Assembly (NCBI GenBank): GCA_034190875.2
Contig: CM067349.1
Span: 35,605,780 to 35,669,779, forward strand
Reading direction: 5' to 3'
Source of the DNA: Urechis unicinctus
Lineage: Eukaryota > Annelida > Polychaeta > Xenopneusta > Urechidae
Length of the DNA stretch: 64,000 nucleotides
Under the pieces are notes generated by a model, which saw only the letters and a program-made list of their open reading frames with translations, made no database searches and had not been told where the DNA came from. Position 1 is the stretch's first letter, and the number at the start of each line of letters is the position of its first letter. Shown here in pieces: positions 13,690 to 28,400 of the stretch. The translations under genes were made by a program, and so were the position numbers.

Positions 13690-14950
13690 TGGAATATGCG
13701 CAGTGCTTTTGTAATGTTTCATTGCATTGTACGTCACGTTTTCTCCAATCTGCGAAGCAAATAATGAATGTTGGTAGCTAATATTGCTAGCCAAATTATG
13801 AATGATAATTTCTCTCAATTGGTGCTAAGCTTATTCGAACCGAAGCGAAAGGTATGTCATTTTGCAGAGCAAAAACATTTCAAGTTTACAGAATCGAGTA
13901 CACTCACCCTGGTAGTATCCGGACTAAATCGATCATATAAACAGGTAATATTGGGCGATTAATGCAATGAAATGAGCTTGCATATGATAAATATTTGATG
14001 CCTGATAAATTTATAATACTTCGCGCGTTAATAATCCCTGCAGTCAATGAATAGCTGGGATTGCGTCATGTTAAATAATAGTTTTGCATGGTGGACATAA
14101 ATTATTGCAGCGTGATTTAAGTACTACTGATCGGCAAGATAAAAAATAAATCCCTAGTGTACTGACCGAGGCTGCTCGAAGTATCTTGATTATTGAGCAC
14201 TGCTTAAAAGGGTTGCTTTCTTAAATGCATTATTTTCATAAACCTGATAAAACCTTCATGCGCAAACGGTTATGATCTAGCTTCACCTGATTGTTAATCC
14301 AGATTCCGGAAGTGTAAGCCGCTGCTGTATCAGCTGATCTGCATTTATCCTATCACAGATAAGCTAAATTATTTTTCTGTGTGCTTTCGTAATATGCCTA
14401 TCCAAATTCTACCTGGTGGTTCATACAATTCTTCAATGAAAGTGGTGAACGATGAAGAGTGAAGGTGTGGGGCAGACATGTTATGAAAACGTATGATCAG
14501 CTACCGCGACATATTCTGATAGAGGTGCTGTCTGAGATATGAACAGCCTTAACATTCCAAGAATTGTAATCATTATCGTTAACGATAACCTCTCATGCAT
14601 TATTCAGCCAACCATTAAGAGAAAGAGCACGGAAGAACAACTTGTAATATATACTGTGTTTGGTCCTCACAATTCCGATCCTCGCTTGCGTACATCTTGC
14701 CCCCGAATAGCTCGCATTGCTGTTAAATATAATTTGCAAAGTTTCCATTATCTAGCAGACAAAAAGCCTGTAAACAATGTGCAACGGTATCGTTTATGAG
14801 GACCCGTTTTGATAAACCAGGATGCGAGATGTAATCTTGAGATGACACTGGCAGTAAATCTATCCGAAACGAGATCATATGTTGTTGTGTGTAACCACAT
14901 TGCTTGAGAGTCGGCTGCATTCAAAAGAGAGAGTGGTTTATACTTGTTGA
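13690..14950 (-). repeat. Inverted segment of the long repeat family
   Basis: The reverse complement of this interval matches forward segments in order. 13,720-13,800 matches 20,820-20,890 (shared TTTGCTTCGCAGATTGGAGA). 13,840-13,880 matches about 20,585-20,630. 14,090-14,160 matches 20,240-20,310. 14,240-14,330 matches 47,195-47,290. 14,400-14,570 matches 19,960-20,120 and 31,190-31,350. 14,790-14,900 matches 18,880-18,990 and 26,430-26,540. The left junction is at about 13,690, where a forward piece stops; the right junction lies between 14,950 and 15,300. Confidence 0.68.
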
Positions 14951-17900
14951 ACATGTATGAACTAAAGTTAGTTGCAATTCGTAGGAAAATGAAAATACTG
15001 TCACCTTATTGATAATAAACAGGAATGTCTAATGCATATTTACAGGTGCTATGTCCCCGATGTCAGACGTCCTGGCGGGAACAGACTTAATGCATGTACC
15101 TTTGCATTACAATAACATGGATTGCCAATGTTTTAGTAGGTTGTTGAGCTTATTTGTTGCGGTGATGATCATCGAAATAAATTGATTATGGTTACGTGAA
15201 CGATAGGATTTCAGCCACCTCTAGGCGGTTGTCATTCGCTCGACCCCTGCAAGCGGTTGGGATTGATGGAGGTCCTATATATAGGTGGGATGTGCCGTCA
15301 TTCAGACCGCTTCTTGGTACTCATCATCATAAATAAGAGGCAGTGATGCTGCTAACGTGGAACATGCATTTCAGTTATCGCCTTACTGGGGTACTCGAAA
15401 GATTTTGGGTCATTAAAGCACCCCACTTCCCGAACACCTGGGGTTATTGGTATAATTTATCGTGCTCTATAGCTGAAATATGAATTCTAAGTAAGAATCA
15501 TTATAATCATTGTGCTAGGTATGTATGGTATGTAGGATACGTCGCATGAAATACTGGGTTTATTGTTTCCACCAATATGAACGGGGATAGAACCTCATTT
15601 CACCGCTTTGCATTATTCCATGTTTTATTTGTGTTTATTCGTTTTAGCACAGCGACTTTTATATAAGCAATATTCCATATGTTTGGTGATTGCTGAAACG
15701 GTAGTGCTTTCGCTAACATGAAACCGATGGCTTTATAGGTTCACTGCATATCATTTTATCTATAGCGGCGTATGAATACATATAACAATGTTTTTTGTTA
15801 GCTAACAATTCATCTGGCTGTCGTTAAAGACTTATTAACAAACAACATACTACACATTGTATATTTCACGCCCATCGAGCCCTCATAGGTTCACACTTAA
15901 CTGTTTTATGCAATTCCCACCGGGTATGTTGCTCTTACCTCTCTGTTATCGATTGATCGATATCATGAATCTGGTAATGCTACAGACCTTGAGGTTATGA
16001 ATCAGTTTGGTCCGCATAAGCTCTGGACAGAAATTACAAATATATTTCGATGTAATGGATGCAGTTTTATTTATTGACCTTCAGTATGTTTGTGCAGTGG
16101 TGGGTGCTGCGTCTTTGATCATAAGAGACGTTACTCTGTTGCGCTTGAGGAAATACTGTTAAGCAGAACAATCGATTCTGATTTCATATCAATCGCATCG
16201 TCATAGCATGAAAAGTGAAATACTTGAATATGTGAGCACCATCAGCGATATATTTCCCACCGAAAACATCGTGTGTAGCTCCGGGCATACCCAATGGATT
16301 ATAAATTATTCTACTACATGCGTTTCCTTTCACTCTTATCACGCGTCCGTGTTCGCCCCATAACAAATCTCACTGACAATAACGTTGTGCATCTGGGAAA
16401 ATGTTTACTCGGCCAAAATCATTGCTTATTCTGCGTCCGATTGTTCATTGAAAAATGACAGGTTATGATTGTAAAGAATGCAAGCCATTGATAAGGACTA
16501 CTCATGAACAAATACACAAATCAACCGACCATGGTTTCAATAACTTGATAATTGCACTAGGTGTGTCCACGATAAAGGCAAATCCATCTTTTTAATTTTT
16601 GAGTCTACTATGTGGGCATTGTAGTCTATCCTTGTCTACCGTGAATTATTGGATGATGCTAGAGCGTACCTTGTATACCATATGTGTTTGTAGAGGCCAC
16701 GCCGGGATGGATCCGCCCTCAGATATACGTTACCTAATGTAAATCATAGCCCTCTTTGGTTGTGAATCCCTAAAGTAAGATGAGGGGTTCATGATGAAAA
16801 TTGTGTAAGATAAGTCAACAAAGCGATTACATCTGATTAGGATTGTTACGAGAGGCTGAATATTAATAAATGCTGTTACTAAATACACAACACGAGCAGG
16901 TAGACTCTGGTCAGGTGAGAAATGGGAAGCAATTAATCCCCAGGGACGATAATTTTATCTGGTGCAGACACCGGTTTATATAAACCAAATACCTTTGGAT
17001 GCTCTTCCTTTCATTTACGCACAAAAACCGGTGTTATAAAACAGCGATTCATTCTTAGTAAGCCGTATCTGCTAGACTAAACAGATGCTTTCAAGCAAAA
17101 CCGACAGTGAAATACCATTGAGAACGGCTGATAACATCCAAGGTTTCATCCAAGTGTATATAATGCAAAAGGAGAACATAACTTATCCGATTTTCGGCAA
17201 GGGCTGCTAAGCCATATTGGAACCGATCCTGTTGCGATTTCAGAATCATATTTATGCTGTCTGTTTTTTTGTATTTGCCTTCTGTATATTTAAGCTCTTA
17301 GTATTGCTTATATATCAATGACTCGCCTTATTGCAGCTGTTGATGCATTACCTGTACATTTACAGGTGAGCATTGGCTCATCATCACATCAGTTGGATTG
17401 TCCTCATGCATTCCCAATATTCGCCCATCAGGATCCATTTATGAAGCACCGAAACCAACTCGTCAATTAAACAAAGACCTGTCGCCAGCTTGGCCCAACA
17501 TATCAATGGCGCTTTCATCGCATAGCGAACGTGCCCCTTATCACGCGCGAAGTGCTCTTCTGTATTCAGCGTCTAGCGCAAAACATTATAACTCCCTTGT
17601 CATAATAAAGCAGATCTTCATTTTGATCGAACTTTTCTAAATCTTTCTAAAGTATAATCGGATACTTGATTTTAAATGATGTTTGAATAATCATATTTAA
17701 AATAATGTCAGTCCTACTTTAGCTCCAGGTGGATGTCAATCAGGTTTATGCTTAATCCTTTAATTGTTAGTATATCGTTCAAAGCCTGCGTGCTACAATG
17801 AATGTTATATATAATGATCCATGTCGTGCTTGAATAATGATGGATACAGAAATTATGTTACTTACCAGGGGCAAATGGACAACGGTTTTCTTAAACAAAC

Positions 17901-19455
17901 CCACTGATGCTCGCCTCAATAAATTAACATTACACACATCAATCGTAAGGTATGTGCTTGAAATCATTATATACGACGAATGTCAATGAATACAAAGAGC
18001 GTTACGTAATGTGATAACTCAAAACAATAAATCAATATGACGTGTTGTGCTCTGTGTCTGACCACTTCCTTAATTGATCGCCTGGCTTCACTGGATACCT
18101 CTAGACGTTGTTTACTGCCTCAAAGATATATGGCGATTTTATTGCTCCATCGTGTTATACGCAAACCTTAGTGGTGTAGAGAGCCTCCTCGTGCATTTTG
18201 CACATGCGTTGGTGGTTACTATACTGTAGCTCTTGGAAAGCATTGAGTAATATGGTTCATCGATATTGACACGTTTTCAAATCCTGGTTCGGGTATATCA
18301 ACGCAAATATGATTGGCCTGAGGTTTATGATCAAACACTCTAATGCTGAATATCACTAGTCCGAGGGTACATCTCCTCTCCACAAACTCCCATGTATTTG
18401 ATCGATTGGCGATGATATCGACCCAGCTGCTTGTTGTGACAATGATCTCAGCAGGTCTATGCCGTTGGTCTAAATTACGTTTTGCGATGCAGCTTCATAA
18501 TCTCTAAACGTCATATCACATCGAGCCCATCTCCATATATCATCTGGCAGTTATCTATACGTTCAATATCTAATGAAAACCGTGGTAATTGTTGAGCTTT
18601 ATTATAAAACAAACCTAATTTACGGTGTATTTATTGTGTCAATAAAGGGTCTGTGCTATAGTCATAGAGCGTCTACATCTTTGCATAATGATATTTGCAT
18701 ATGTATTTTTCCTCTTCACCCCAGAAGGCCTGACATCGGGATTTTTTCACTTGTGCATTTGCATCCGTTATCCTGTTAAATAGCAATAAAATTACAGTAA
18801 ATTCATTTTTCCAATGGCAAGTTCAGATCTTGTTCTTCAATTTTCCGCTTTTTGAATGCAACGGACACCACAGCATTGGAGTAACATACAACAACATATG
18901 CTCTCATATAGAATATATTTACTATCAGTGTTTTCTCAAGATCACATCTCGCATGCTGGTTAATAAAAAAGGGATTTCATAAGCGATATCGTTTTGTATC
19001 TGGCTAAAAAAAAGCGGTCCATAATGTTCATAAGCAGGGATCGGGATTGTGATAGACCCGCCACAGGATACAAATTGTTTTATGTGCTCGTCCTCTTATT
19101 GGACGGCTGAATAATGCATTTGTGTTCCTCGAGAGATCACAGTTCACCCTGATTACTGAATATTAAAGGTTGTTTAAAGCCAACATTGCATTGCATTATT
19201 CGTCGGATTTCTGAGAGACAAAGAACACATTTGAGAACGGTTCATATGACACCAAACATAACGTTTTCTTTGAGCGTTGCTCAGTCGTGATGGAATTGGA
19301 GTCTCTTGAGCGATCCTTTTTTGTTGGCGGGGTATTTATGGGTGTAGTACTATCCTTGATGTGGTCCGATACACCCAATTTGACTGCTTTGACACTCATG
19401 ATTATAATTTTATAGACCCCAATTAAAAATCCTTTGCAATGCTAAAATTTGCTTT
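14951..19455. repeat. Forward fragments of the long repeat family, gene-free
   Basis: About 15,360-15,450 resembles 26,830-26,920. About 15,860-16,140 resembles 32,740-33,100 and 48,580-48,980. About 17,400-17,700 resembles 25,970-26,200, 43,480-43,690 and 4,800-4,930. About 18,040-18,140 resembles 5,230-5,330. About 18,880-18,990 resembles 26,430-26,540. The rest shows nothing recognisable. Confidence 0.55.
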
Positions 19456-22400
19456 CAGCTTATCGGTATGAAACTGGCTGTTGATTACAAACTGACACAC
19501 AAACCTAAGTTGTTGGGTATGAAACGATTAATATGGCAATCAATCCTCTCGCACAGAAACGAATGATTGTCCACAACAACACAGATGATTCGTCAAAGAT
19601 ACACCTCATTGCAAGGACAACAAATCAAGTAAAACTCTATGTCTATCACTTCTAAAAAAACCATCCAAACAGACAAGTGTTTTGCTGTAGAAAACAGACA
19701 TTAAGGTTAACTAATTCACAACTACTGGACCCCAACAACTACGTACTCTCGGCGAAGTGAGCACGACCAGCACAGGCGTTATGCTGAAATAAGAATTCAA
19801 TATTCTTCGCTATTGCCAGCTTTATACTTATATATTCTATGATGCTGCAGCCTATAGACATGATAAGGTTGTGTTATCGCAATACTCGGAAATTCAGATG
19901 GCTTTATGTCCAGTCCATCTTTCTACAAATGAAAATGTGTTAACTTAATTATGCCACTACAATGATTACAAATCTTGAAATGTTAAGGCTGGGCAAATCT
20001 CTCACTACACATGCATCTGGCCGTTGAGGGTAGGTCACCGTAGCTTATCTTGCCTAGTCAAATAGACGCCCTACCAAGTATAACATTCTCGCCCCAAACC
20101 CTCTCTCTTCGTCGTTCATTACTTTCATTAAATCCATCGGTGGATTTTGGATTAGTTCTTTGCGAAATTACATAGAGAGACAATTAATCTCATCTGGGTT
20201 CAGATAAATGCAGTTGGTTATGTTTGCAGTGATCAATAATTACGATACTAAAACCAGCTTCAGCCAGTGCACAGGGGGTTCAGTTCGACTAAAATCACGC
20301 TGCAATTATTCATGAACAGCATGCAAAAATAATATATACAATGACGCAAATTTAACGATCCCAGCTTATTATTGCCAGCAAGAAAAATCCCCGCTCAAAA
20401 ACCGTCCGAATCAATTATATTTTAGCATTGCAAATACATCAGACGTGGAATATTTCTCATAAGCAACCTTTTATTATGGCATTGATTGCCAAATATGAAC
20501 TTTTTAAATGATCGATATAGTCCGCATACTACAGAATGATAGCAAACTCTGATTTAATGCATACGTTGCAATTCACTAGATATGCCTTTTTCTGCAAAAT
20601 TACATGCCTTTCGCTGCGATTCAAATATGCATGGTACCAACGACACAAAATTATCATTCATAAACATTAATAAGATTTAGATCAATATGTATATATCAGA
20701 CGTAACGGCAACTGCAATAATGAGATTAACTTGTATTCATGCTTTTTCTGCTTCCGATGTAGACGTGATGCTGACAGCGTATTGCTCAATTACTGATGCT
20801 TTTGCTTAATTAAGCTAGCAATATCACGCCACCAATAGTCATTATTTGCTTCGCAGATTGGAGAAAATGTGACGTCAATGTGCAATGCAATGAAATATTA
20901 CAAATGCACTGCCCCTTCCGACTCGCAATTGTGGTGGTCTTATCATTTAGGACTGCATTAAATTACTCCACAAAATGCCCATAAATGGGATAGGTGCTCG
21001 TGTCAACGCCAGGCTGTCGAATGCCTTACCTTACCCAGCATTATGTTGGCAAAACCTTGAATCCTTTGAAAACACTATACCATGATTCTAGATAACTTAT
21101 ATACTCAGACTGATGTTTACTCAGTGGCCTTTAATCCTATACATATCCTTATATTTTCTAAATATGATGACTTGGGAACTGTGTCACTTCAATGTCGAAA
21201 AGGGATAGCTATTAACAGCCTGATTAAGTACCTTCCCAGTGATTAGATTAAATAGATAAATTGATTATATTCTCTCTTATCTGTCATGTATTGTTTACAT
21301 GAGCTACCTATCGGTGGATCACAATTGTATTTGCTGGTTTATATTATGCTATTGCAGTGGAAAAGGCCACAACCCTGATTATTACATACAATTCTGTACA
21401 TGTACATGAGAACGGCGAATGCATTTCAAACTGTTTTATTTTACACATGGGAAACTTCGCCCATCATTGTCAGTGTTAAATAATACAATCGCGCTTGATT
21501 GGACTTCGTCAGATCCATTTGAGCCCAAATGTTTGACATTGTATGAATATCTTGATTTTGTGCACATCATCATTCATCACATTCCTGAAGACAAATGGTG
21601 TTTTCACAATGCTTGCCATACAAATGACGTAGCGCTGGTTGGAAGCAAATCTTATATGGGATGGATTCCATGTGGTTTAAGCAAAGAGATCTTTGGCACA
21701 ATTGCGTGGGGACTCCATGTGTCCCGATATACCCTAGTGTATTTATAACTGCCTCTAGTTAATTACAATATAGCGCTTCAGATCACAATTGCCACATATT
21801 GGTTTGTTCAATCCACTCCAGGATTGAGTTGCCGTCAGGCGATGGTCGATCGTTCGACAGCCCCATGAGCATTGTCTTGAACGAGATGATATTTTTGGCA
21901 CCACATTTTCTGTCATAGTTGCCAAGAAACCCGACTTTACGTGCTGGATTCTGTTGATAGTACCCAGTTCGGTTGGAAGCCAAGTCTCATGCTACCGTTC
22001 CGCGTGTGCCTACACATCACGTCTGCATCATGATCTTTGAAAATTATTAAGAAAGTGCTATATTGTAAATCGATATCATAAAAAGGCAGACAATTGTGTG
22101 GGATCAGTTAATGAAGCAATTTATTTTGATCGAAACAACAATATGTAGTTCATGGAAAGACTATATACGTGAGGCGAATGTTCTCTGGTTACGCAGATTT
22201 TATCTTTAAAGGCATGGCTGAGATTACCTTTTCGTTGTGCCAATGTTTGGTAAGTACATAGATTGATAGAGTTCACTAGAAGTAAGTGTACGCGCTTAAC
22301 GAACCGACACATTGTCGCCATATTCAGATTAATAGACGATTGATTGGAAAATTATAAAGCTGGAATATGTCGAACTCTCGGAGATATAGAAAGATATGTT

Positions 22401-25400
22401 ATTTGTCCTCGGTAACAACTCCGTTGCGAATTTACAGGCAAAGCGTAGGACTACTGAATCAAGACGTCAAATGATACATAACTTCTGCTACGATGAATAA
22501 GCTCTAATTCGTTCAGTCATATCCTCTAAAGATCAGCCGGCTCAAGCACCCCCCATCAATATTGATGTCTGTGTTTGATCATGGTAATAAGGTAAGTAGA
22601 AGAGATTGTTCATGACTGACACAAACGGCCATAGATCGTTGACTGTCGCGCGAATGACTGCATTCAGCAATATAGAATAACTATACATAATTTGTTCATT
22701 ATCCTGGCCAGGCTGACTATCAACGAAATTCTGCCTGAAATATCACAACCAATTGAAATTCCTGGATAGAATATATGAATTATGAATCACCACCTCAACA
22801 TATAATTACCATGTACCTGGCCCGTGTGTGCTTACGAGCAAGTTCAGTACAGCCCTAAGCTGACTGCCATGAATATATCCAGTCAAGCGATGGCTGTCTC
22901 TCTGCGATTATCACATGCTATGCCGTTGCGCTTCGTGCGCTGTATTTCATAAACGCTGGCGCTGTTTGTGCAGCTGCGAAGGATTTGGGTAAGCTGTGGT
23001 CAGAGATCGTGCACTCAAACTAACCGTGTTGTCTTAATAAACCATCTAGATACCTCTCGAGAGCGAGTATATAATAGTAGTGTGGAAAGCATCTGGGCAC
23101 TGTGATCAATGCTGCAAGAACATCGCAAATTAAATGGCACTTTATATATTCTGCCCACTTGTAATACAATACAGAGATGCCGATAAGACAATACATGCCC
23201 ACTTGAGGCAAATCGTTCGTCAGCCATCTGCAATGTCTTTTTTACTGTAGCAAGAGCCATGGGACATACGAGAATACAGTGCCGACAGTAGATCAACTGA
23301 TCGTCGGTTCATATTAGATCATACAATGCAAAACTGTGCCTTAACGGGACATGCTGCTTGCTGTGATAACAGCCGAATCCATGTCCAACCAAAAATTTGG
23401 TTAACGGCAGGTTATTTATTTTATAATAAAGCCGCAATGCTTATAAATCTCACAAGTAAGGCGGGTTAATTTTCGTCAATATCTTACTGTGCCTGCCTGT
23501 CAGGCCTGTTTCACAATTGGCAAAACTAGCTGATCATATATTGCGACTAGGGGCTCAAAGAGTCGTACAGCCATCTCGCTCCTGTTTTCACTGGTGGATA
23601 AAGTGATTGCAGTTGTGCTGTAAGCATATTGCAAACTACAGTATTATATCAATTATTAGTGGCACAATACTGAAATATCAAACCTTATTTCATCGTTGGT
23701 GGCTGGCGGGAGGAGTGACTGAGCTTGTTTATCTCGCCACATTGATGCTAGCGCACTCTACATATGACTGTATTTAACAAATGCAATGTTCTCCAAAAAG
23801 TCCTATGCGAGGTTATTGTCTTATTGAACGCACGAACATGATCTGTTGTTAACATGTCATTCCAAGCAAGATGTTTAATTGCTATCGTGTGTGTCCGTAT
23901 TGGAAGTACTGCCACTAAGCAAATATGTTATAATAAGGTTGTCAATCTATCGTGTACAAGCACTATATTCCTTAATGCTGAGAAATACTGATTAAAATAC
24001 GTGAGAACTAGCAAAGCAGATTTAGGCTTCAGACACCAAAGGATGATTTCTAAATCAATCATAACCGAGAATCGTAACAAGCCACAAACATCTTGTGGAC
24101 GTACAAGTGGGTTTTTAATTACCCACGCGTGACCAATCGCTAAACCTATGATTGAGCCAAAAGTAACCATGTTAACAGCGCACAATTTACACCGGTATTT
24201 GCCGCTTTTCCTTCCATTGCGTTCTCTTATATCATCGCCTCCGAATCAATAATCTGAAGCGTTTTTATCTTACTTAATTGCTACGTCCTACTTTTGGCTA
24301 AATATAAACTTCGGACAAGTAGCAATTGCCTACACTTAACATTGATAGCGCTACTTTCTAAAGTTAATGTAGAATCCATAAATGAAGGATTAACGAGTTC
24401 AACATTATGATATGTTGATGGCTCCGGACGTGAGACAAGTACAGTGAGCTGTCTGAGTAGTCGGGTACTTGTTCGATAGATGGTTATAAAATAATCAATA
24501 GGAATATTTACAATTATAATTAAGAATATATTCTTAACCCATCAGCACAAGAAACAAAAGAGTTGTCTATAAAACACTTCTGTAAACGATGGAAAGCAGA
24601 GATGTTGGATAAGTCAAATCAATTCCTGGTTATTTGATCCAAAGTTTCTGTCATACGAGTGTCGTGACAAGTCGCATCAATCAGATTCGTAGGATAAAGG
24701 CACTGTTATGACGTCAAATCAGCTATCTTGCTGCCACAAGAAGCCTGCCCTGCAGTAAGTCGCTTTAATTTTGCCTGACTCGAATTATTCGTGGATGTTG
24801 AAGCGCTTTATTCACAGTCATGTCGGACATATTTTATGTTTTTAATGAGTACATCAATATAGCTGTAATACGGCACAATGATATATATATAAAAACCATA
24901 CTGTACTTTAAGCGGAACAATAGCATTTAAACACGATTTTGGAAATCTGATAGCACGAGTGTTGACTGTGAATAAATGAATTGCGTACGCACAAGCCTTA
25001 ACAAAGACTGGAGGATAAATGTTTCATGAAAAACAACATTTATATTTTAGGAAATGTTGGATATTTTCATGACGAAATGCATACACAGATATGTACGAAT
25101 ACAGCCAATGAAGTTTACCTCAAAATGAGTATAGCTTGGGGCACATGAAGCGCCTTGAATTCTGATGAGATTCGTAATGGTAACTGCGTATGTGTGTATT
25201 TTCGACACATAGAGAATTGTACGTCCATTAAGTATTACATTCCCATTGGTGCCTAGTGGAATGAGTAGCGATAATTGAGCCCTTCATATGAAATATGAGT
25301 TCCATGCTGAATGATTTAATTTTAGCAAACACAACTGCGCATTTATTGCCTTGAGTAAACGGTATCGCCATACAGCCTCAATATGACTAGCATAAATCAT

Positions 25401-28400
25401 GCCGTGGCGTTAAGTAGATAGTTGTACATCACAACTTCCGTATTACTTCCTAACAGATCATTTATTCTGAGTCTGAAATTGATTCATATAAGTCGATGTT
25501 TGCAATGACATTGTTCCCTTTGCTATACATAGCTAGCGACAGATTTTCCGTAGCTGCCAATGGCAGTCGGGAGTTGTTTGTCTTTCTGAACACCACGCAT
25601 CAAAGCAAATCGTCGATAATGTGTGCATCCATCCCGTTCCTAGTAGCTGGAAAAAACCTAACATATTTTGATTCTGCATACGCGCCTTTGATAGCCGGCT
25701 GCACGCGATCCCTGAAGAATGATACATCTGTCCGCATGTCCAATACTCATCGTCATTACTTTTAAAGTGGGAAAACGATAACTTTAAATCAGTTTATGTT
25801 GTTGGCCTCTATTTGAAGAGACTGCGTCAGACTTGTTTTGTCGTGGGCATCATTGGTAGATGACGTCACCCAGCGGGACGTTCAGTTGCGGTCCGTATTG
25901 TGCTGAGTTACGACACTACGACGGGCATATCATTCAATACTATATACATATATATACCTGGCATCCACCCACTACCATTTGTGACCCCAAGGCAACGAAT
26001 ACAACCCATTAATTGGATTGAAAGCTGTCACCATCTTGGCAAGCCAAAATAATATTCAAGGGTACGTTCACCTCTTAGCGAACGTGCTCACGCGTTAGTG
26101 GCTCGTGTGATTTAAGCGACTAGACCAATATTTAATAATCCCCATGCCATAATGATGAATATGTTCATTTTGATAGAACATTTCAAAGTTATGCAAGAGA
26201 GTAAGCGAATACTAGATGTTGATGTTGTGCGGTATATGCATCTAGCAACCTTCCGCCAAAAAAGCCATACATCAGGAGCATAGCACTTGCGAAATTGCAT
26301 ATGATAATCATGTTCATTATCATTTAAATGACAGTACATTCATTTCCCCACGAATGGCAACTTACTTTATTCCACATCCTCACGTTTGAACGCGACGGAC
26401 ACCGAACGTTTGGGTTACAAAGGTAAACATTCCGCAAATAATGCTCTCTGTTGCGATAGATAGCTATCAGTGTTTCCACAATATCACATCTTGCATCCTG
26501 GTTTGTCCAAACAGGACTTGATAAACGATATAGTTTTCGGTTAGGTAATGCCAAATTTACAGATGATGTTTATCAGCAATGCGATCTATTAATGGCATCT
26601 ACCTTGGGTCGCCTACACCATGAGGTTCGTAAGAAGAGACAGTCATTGGGAGGACCAACCACACACTATATTAAAAGTGGTTTTTCTGCGCTCCTTCCCT
26701 TAATGGATGACTGAATAATGCGTGCGTGTACCTTGAGAGGTCACTGTTAACCTATTTGAATCAGAGTTGCTTCACTACACTTCCACTACGTCGACTGCCA
26801 AAACTATGTTAGGTGTGTGGTGATGCTACCATGGTATATGCATTTCAGGTAATACCCTAATGAGAGACTCATAAGTTTATGGGTCAATGACATTGGCAGT
26901 GAAGGCGTCCAAGTGAAGCCAACATGACAGCTTGCGTTAGACCAACCTATTCCATAGAGCAGTGTGGGTTGATGGGGTACTTGAGGGCAATACGTTGTCA
27001 GATATAGGTAATGCGAAACTCGTATTACACCCTGAAAGAATACTCTAAGATATGGGCCGAAATATTTCAATATCGATGCCCTCGTCTAATGAATCTTCTT
27101 TTCGCGGATGAAGGAGGCGAATTGGCAATCTACATCCACGACAAGCCCTATTAAATTTAAACTCACTGACAGTCATCTTGCTGCACTAGCAACTGCGTTT
27201 TTACTCTTTAGTCTCGTGCAAAATAGACGTTTGTATCCATCTGCATAAATATGCGGTTCAGAGAGTACTACTATTCCTTGTGGGAACCTAACTCCAACGG
27301 CAAATGCATTTATTTGTGCTGCATTATTCTAGCGTTAGTATTTGCTTTGTTATCTTCTCAGATATGAGCAGCCGAAGTAAGCGTTCTGTCCGTTACATCT
27401 ATATGAAGCCATGGTATGATTATGCGAAAGAGTACGTCTTACGCCTTCACGAAAGGCCAATGGTTGAACATCATACTTCAGCAACGATCAAGAGGATCTG
27501 CTTAACTACATTTAAATATGAACGATATCAGCCCATCTAGCAAGTTATGCAAGTACTTATTGCATCAGATGTTAACAACTGAGAAAATAACTGCTGTTTG
27601 AGTCGCATCATCATGTTTATTTTTGGTATAATATATGTTAGTACAAATCTCGTTAAATGCCAATCATCTCATATGTGATCTTCACTCATGTTAGAATAGC
27701 ACTGACCGATCGATGAAACTTTTTATGGGACGATGAAATACTGATTCTGCACCTGCTGATCTCAGACACACTTGTGCTGTGAGATTTGAATGAACGACAT
27801 GAAGATTACAAAGAACGTATGCTAGATAGCATAGAAATAAATTTAAGTAATCCAAACTATGTTTTCTTTCAAATGTACAAAAAAACGCTCACATACAATG
27901 TATGGACACATATGCAGGATCTGCTGCATCTGAGCCCAAAGTCACCTCATTACTACACAAGTCTATAGATGGATCGAAATATCTATACTGCGGTTTTGGT
28001 TTGAAGTAAAATGTGCTACCACCTGATACGAAATGCCACTGTAGTGCCAACTTTGAGCAAACCGCATGTATCCGAGCGTTTCAGCATAGAACAGGCAGTA
28101 GATAGTGACCTCATAAACAAAAATATTAAGTCTGATCGGAACTGAAGAGTGTCTGCAGACCGCCAGCTGGATGTGACCATTTCACCACAATGCTCTCCCC
28201 AACAACTGGATAATTGTCCCATTAAATGGTTGTGTCGCAAACACACATAATCGCACTGATAATATACAGTAAGATCAACTTCATCACCCAACAAGATGTT
28301 TTTTTGTAACGCATGATCTTCTGAAATGTGAGCATAGCGGCTAGCTATTTTGTTTAGGGCTGGAAAAAGTAATAAAGGTTCATCGCCATCTCTTATTTGA

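Noticed and set aside
21419..21748. 109-codon frame on the plus strand
   Set aside because: The homologous stretches near 40.8 and 51.1 kb are open only in other frames or broken. No family similarity was recognised.
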